From positions 53,961-117,960 of the forward strand of contig JBBQWQ010000024.1 of NCBI GenBank assembly GCA_038210445.1: a stretch of DNA of 64,000 nt, read 5' to 3'. The notes under the pieces are model-generated. The model did not search any database. It had not been told where the DNA came from and was given only the letters and a program-made list of their open reading frames with translations. This document shows, piece after piece, positions 61,116-64,000 of this stretch. A program made the position numbers and the translations under genes. This DNA comes from JABFRG01 sp038210445 (GTDB lineage Bacteria > Myxococcota_A > Polyangia > Polyangiales > Polyangiaceae). Numbering within the stretch: position 1 is the stretch's first letter; each line of letters opens with the position of its first letter.

Positions 61116-63293
61116 GTGGCCAACGTACCCCAGCGCGCTCCGAGCGTTTCCCCTTCGCGAAAAAACTCCCTCGAGGCTGCCAAAAAGGCCGCCTCTGCGG
61201 GCGTGTTGCTCGACGTGGCGCGGGTGGAGTCGGCGCCCATGGACGTGCACGCCGATCCCATTCCGTGGAAGGGCAAGGTCGGTGCGGTGCTTGCTCTCGA
61301 CGGCCCGGGGGCTACGCACAGCGCGCCGGCGCCGGTTGCGCGGGCTCCCGCTGCGCCCGCCAAGGGCTGCGGCACCGGCGCGTGCGACTGCAAGACCACG
61401 GCCGCGCCTGCGCGCAAGGACGCGGAGCAGATGCAGAAGCGCACGCGGTCGCGGCTCGCGGAGCTGGCGGGGATTCTCGGCATTGGGACGCCGCGCGACG
61501 CAGCCACCGCAGCTGCAGTATCGCGCGATGCCGGCGTGCCGGGTGCGGCCTCGAAGAAGCCTGCAAAGCTCGACCCGAGCCGGCCCGGCTCGGGCATTCC
61601 GGCGCGGCCCATCATTCGCTTCCTGGTGTGGGCGCGCCGCGTGTCGCAGGCCGGCTTCTTCGGCCTGTTCATGTTCTTCCTGTTTCAAACCGGCTTCCGC
61701 GGAAACTTTGCCGCCAACGCCGACACCGCGGTGCGCTTGCCGTATCCGGTCGAGGCGTTCCTGCTGGCCGACCCGTTCGTGAGCGCCATGACGGTGCTCT
61801 CGACGCACACCGTGTACCGCGGGCTCTTGTGGAGCGTCGGGCTCCTGGCCCTCACGCTGGTGTTCGGCCGGGTGTTCTGCGGATGGATCTGCCCGTTCGG
61901 CACGCTCCACCACTTCTTCGGTTGGATCCTGCCGTCGCGTCGTGGGCGCGGTGGCTCACGGGTAGAGGCCAACAAGACGCACACCTACCAGCGCGTCAAG
62001 TACTACCTGATGTACGCGTTCATCCTGGCGTCGGTCGCCGGGAGCGCCATCGGCGGGCTGTTCGACCCCATCTGCATCGCGGTCCGTGCGATCGGGCTCG
62101 GCGTCATTCCCGCCGTGCAGTACGCCGGCGGGCGCGGCCTCGCGCTGGTGCAAGACGTGCCCGCGCGCCCGGTTCAGCAGGCCGCCGACGGCACCCAGGA
62201 TTTCCTCGCCACCACGGTGTGGCAGTCGCATCAGTTCTACTTCCACCAGACCTGGTTCATCCTGTTCTTGCTGGTGGCGGTGCTCTTCGCCAACCGCTTC
62301 ATCCCGCGCTTCTGGTGCCGCGTGCTCTGCCCTTTGGGGGCCTTCCTCGGCATGTTCTCCCGCTTCGCGCTGTTCGGCATGGAGAAAGACCATGCAAAGT
62401 GCACCGATTGCAACCTGTGCATCGTCAATTGCCAGGGCGCCGATAGCCCGCAGGGCGGCGTGAAGTGGCGCCAAGACGAGTGCCACATGTGCATGAACTG
62501 CGAGTCGGCCTGCCCGGAGGACGTCATCAAGTTCCGCTTCTTGCCCAATCGCAAGAGCACGGTCACCCGCCCCGACACCCAGCGTCGCACGCTCCTGGCC
62601 ACCGCCGCCGCCGGCGCCGCCTTCATTCCCGCGGTGCGCATCGCCGACTCCCTCGACGTGAACTACCACGCGAAGGTCATCCGGCCCCCGGGTGCGGTGG
62701 AAGAGCGCGCCTTCCTCGAGCGCTGCATCCGCTGCGCCGAGTGCATGAAGGTGTGCCCCAACAACGCGCTTCACCCCGCGATGTTCGAGGCCGGGATCGA
62801 AGGCCTCTGGACGCCCATCCTCATCGCGCGCATCGGCTACTGCGAGCACTCGTGCGTGCTCTGCGGCCAGGTGTGCCCGACCGGCGCCATCCAGAAGATC
62901 ACCGAGAAGGAGAAGCTCGGCCTCGGCGTCCCGCCGGTGAAGATCGGCACCGCGTTCTACGATCACGGTCGCTGCCTGCCGTGGTCGATGCAGACTCCCT
63001 GCATCGTCTGCGAGGAGTTCTGCCCGACGTCGCCCAAGGCGATCTGGGTCGAAGAGGTCGAGGCGCCGATGCGTGACAGCAAGCCGGGACCCGCCGGCGA
63101 GCAGCCAGGCATGCACCAGGTGAAGCTGCAGCGGCCGCACGTCGATCCCAGCCTGTGTATCGGCTGCGGCGCCTGCGAGAAGGTGTGCCCGGTGCAAGAT
63201 CAGCCGGCCGTCTACATCACGAGCGTCGGCGAGAGCCGCTCCAAGACGAACGTGATCCTGCTCGAGAACACGAACTACAACCAGAAGAGCTGA
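61116..63293 (+). CDS. Polyferredoxin: NapH-like membrane part fused to NapG-like part
   Basis: The 725-residue protein starts with GTG 61116. A Cys-containing N-terminal tail (GCGTGACDC, about 84-92) precedes a NapH-like membrane half with VFCGWICPFGTLHHFFGW, FWCRVLCPLGAFLGMFSR and two ferredoxin sites (CTDCNLC near 429, CHMCMNC). Then DTQRRTLLATAAAGAAFIPA (RR at 490-491), an internal twin-arginine-like segment, opens a NapG/MauM-like half with four more clusters (CIRCAEC, CVLCGQVC, CIVCEEFC, CIGCGAC). I infer quinol-linked electron transfer across the membrane to a periplasmic acceptor, possibly DUF362 or the tetraheme cytochrome. Confidence 0.88.
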   Translation: MANVPQRAPSVSPSRKNSLEAAKKAASAGVLLDVARVESAPMDVHADPIPWKGKVGAVLALDGPGATHSAPAPVARAPAAPAKGCGTGACDCKTTAAPARKDAEQMQKRTRSRLAELAGILGIGTPRDAATAAAVSRDAGVPGAASKKPAKLDPSRPGSGIPARPIIRFLVWARRVSQAGFFGLFMFFLFQTGFRGNFAANADTAVRLPYPVEAFLLADPFVSAMTVLSTHTVYRGLLWSVGLLALTLVFGRVFCGWICPFGTLHHFFGWILPSRRGRGGSRVEANKTHTYQRVKYYLMYAFILASVAGSAIGGLFDPICIAVRAIGLGVIPAVQYAGGRGLALVQDVPARPVQQAADGTQDFLATTVWQSHQFYFHQTWFILFLLVAVLFANRFIPRFWCRVLCPLGAFLGMFSRFALFGMEKDHAKCTDCNLCIVNCQGADSPQGGVKWRQDECHMCMNCESACPEDVIKFRFLPNRKSTVTRPDTQRRTLLATAAAGAAFIPAVRIADSLDVNYHAKVIRPPGAVEERAFLERCIRCAECMKVCPNNALHPAMFEAGIEGLWTPILIARIGYCEHSCVLCGQVCPTGAIQKITEKEKLGLGVPPVKIGTAFYDHGRCLPWSMQTPCIVCEEFCPTSPKAIWVEEVEAPMRDSKPGPAGEQPGMHQVKLQRPHVDPSLCIGCGACEKVCPVQDQPAVYITSVGESRSKTNVILLENTNYNQKS

Positions 63294-63303
63294 GCGCTCG
63301 GCC

Positions 63304-64000
63304 ATGGCCGCCGGCGGCGACGAGGACCGGCCTGCCGGCGGCGCACCAGCGGGCGATCCGTCGCCATTTCGGGCGGCGCCACTCATGGAGGTGGGTCGCG
63401 TGCTCGCGGCGCTCGTCGTGGTGTCGGTCGGGGCGGCGTTGTTCGCGATGGCGTTCCGGCTGGGGCTGCACTCGCTCTACGCCGCGCTCTTCAAGGCTCA
63501 CGACGTCCTCGAGGTCTTCACGCGTCTGCCGTGGCCGGTGCGGCTCGCTCTCCCTGCGTTCGGGGGCCTCCTCGCGGGCCTGGTAGGGATGATCCGCGTC
63601 CGCTCGCCGAGCCAGAACGTCGGTGACGTGATGGAGGCGGTCGGTCTCGGACGTACCCGCCTCTCGCTGAGCTCGACGTGGTGGAAGGCGGTCGGTTCGT
63701 GGCTGGCCATCGCGACCGGTGGCTCGGTCGGACGTGAAGGGCCGCTCATCCAGTTCGGAGGAAGCCTGGGCGCAAGCGTCGCTACCAGAGCGGGCATCCA
63801 CGGTGACACGGCGCGTTCGCTCATCGCGGCCGGCACGGCAGCGGGCTTCGCAGCCGCGTACAACACGCCGTTCGCCGCGGTGCTCTTCGTCGTCGAGATC
63901 GTGACCGGCATGGTGGTCATCGACGCGCTCGGGCTGGTCCTGATCGCGACCGCGATCTCCACGGCGCTGGTGCGCGCCACGGTGGGAGGCGGGCCCATCT
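63304..64000 (+). CDS. ClC-family chloride channel/transporter, 3' end beyond window
   Basis: About 232 codons are visible from ATG 63304 (MAAGGDEDRPAGG), 10 bases after the polyferredoxin stop; the gene runs off the right edge. At least four membrane helices appear. The ClC selectivity-filter motif GGSVGREGPLIQFGGSLG (about 138-155; GREGP) and the following GTAAGFAAAYNTPFAAVLFV are clear. In bacterial ClCs this is a chloride/proton antiporter or a channel; the gating Glu of GREGP is present. It may form part of the redox operon by proximity only. The C-terminal part, including any CBS domains, is not visible. Confidence 0.9.
   Translation, partial: MAAGGDEDRPAGGAPAGDPSPFRAAPLMEVGRVLAALVVVSVGAALFAMAFRLGLHSLYAALFKAHDVLEVFTRLPWPVRLALPAFGGLLAGLVGMIRVRSPSQNVGDVMEAVGLGRTRLSLSSTWWKAVGSWLAIATGGSVGREGPLIQFGGSLGASVATRAGIHGDTARSLIAAGTAAGFAAAYNTPFAAVLFVVEIVTGMVVIDALGLVLIATAISTALVRATVGGGPI

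Overview
The window is high-GC chromosomal DNA from a soil-type delta-proteobacterium of the phylum Myxococcota. I infer this from four things: four eukaryote-type Ser/Thr protein kinases, two of them with N-terminal zinc ribbons; many lipoproteins and Cys- or Asp-rich surface proteins; a MYXO-CTERM-like C-terminal tail; and frequent GTG starts with ATGA start/stop overlaps. I cannot name the genus. No rRNA, tRNA, CRISPR array, transposase or prophage gene is visible. Both edges cut a gene: a PEGA/TPR protein on the left and a ClC-type channel on the right.

Layout. 1-6800: two divergent signalling units, a kinase with an FG-GAP lipoprotein and a PEGA protein to the left, and a kinase-FHA-degenerate GGDEF protein to the right. 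6.8-16.4 kb: small secreted proteins, HMG-CoA lyase, a DUF192 lipoprotein, a cyclophilin, a TetR regulator followed by an 18-bp operator and a membrane microprotein, a polytopic membrane protein, and an FHA protein fused to a catalytically dead-looking CpaF-type ATPase. 16.4-24.3 kb: a housekeeping minus-strand run yceD-rpmF-(two lipoproteins)-fabD-fabG-acpP-fabF-rpiB-nrdR-ribD-def, in which plsX and fabH are missing from their usual place. 24.4-27.2 kb: a glycine-rich lipoprotein, an M15 peptidase and a GNAT enzyme. 27.2-31.1 kb: a MarR-led operon for beta-keto acid/acyl-CoA metabolism (BKACE, enoyl-CoA hydratase, biotin-dependent carboxyltransferase).

31.1-43.8 kb: a polysaccharide-lyase-like protein with a sorting tail, a HARE-HTH/Mrr-like fusion, two CPBP membrane proteases, glnE, a CD225-like protein opposite a DUF2752 protein, a zinc-ribbon kinase and a DUF4382 lipoprotein. 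44.0-50.6 kb: an RpfG-like receiver-GAF-HD-GYP protein, lipB, an acyl-CoA ligase, a Uup-type ABC-F protein and a TPR protein. 50.8-56.0 kb: an M23 endopeptidase, an MCE protein with a C-terminal barrel-like region, and a kinase with a DUF4388-like tail. 56.1-64 kb: a tetraheme cytochrome, a pair of structured repeats, an alpha/beta hydrolase, an HDOD protein, a two-gene redox operon (DUF362 plus a NapH-NapG fusion), and the ClC channel.

The most unusual items are two related repeats at 57724-58049 that differ in sequence but keep the same fold, the NapH-NapG fusion that still carries an internal twin-arginine segment, the FHA/pseudo-CpaF protein, the HARE-HTH/Mrr protein with an altered catalytic motif, and the TetR operator-microprotein unit.
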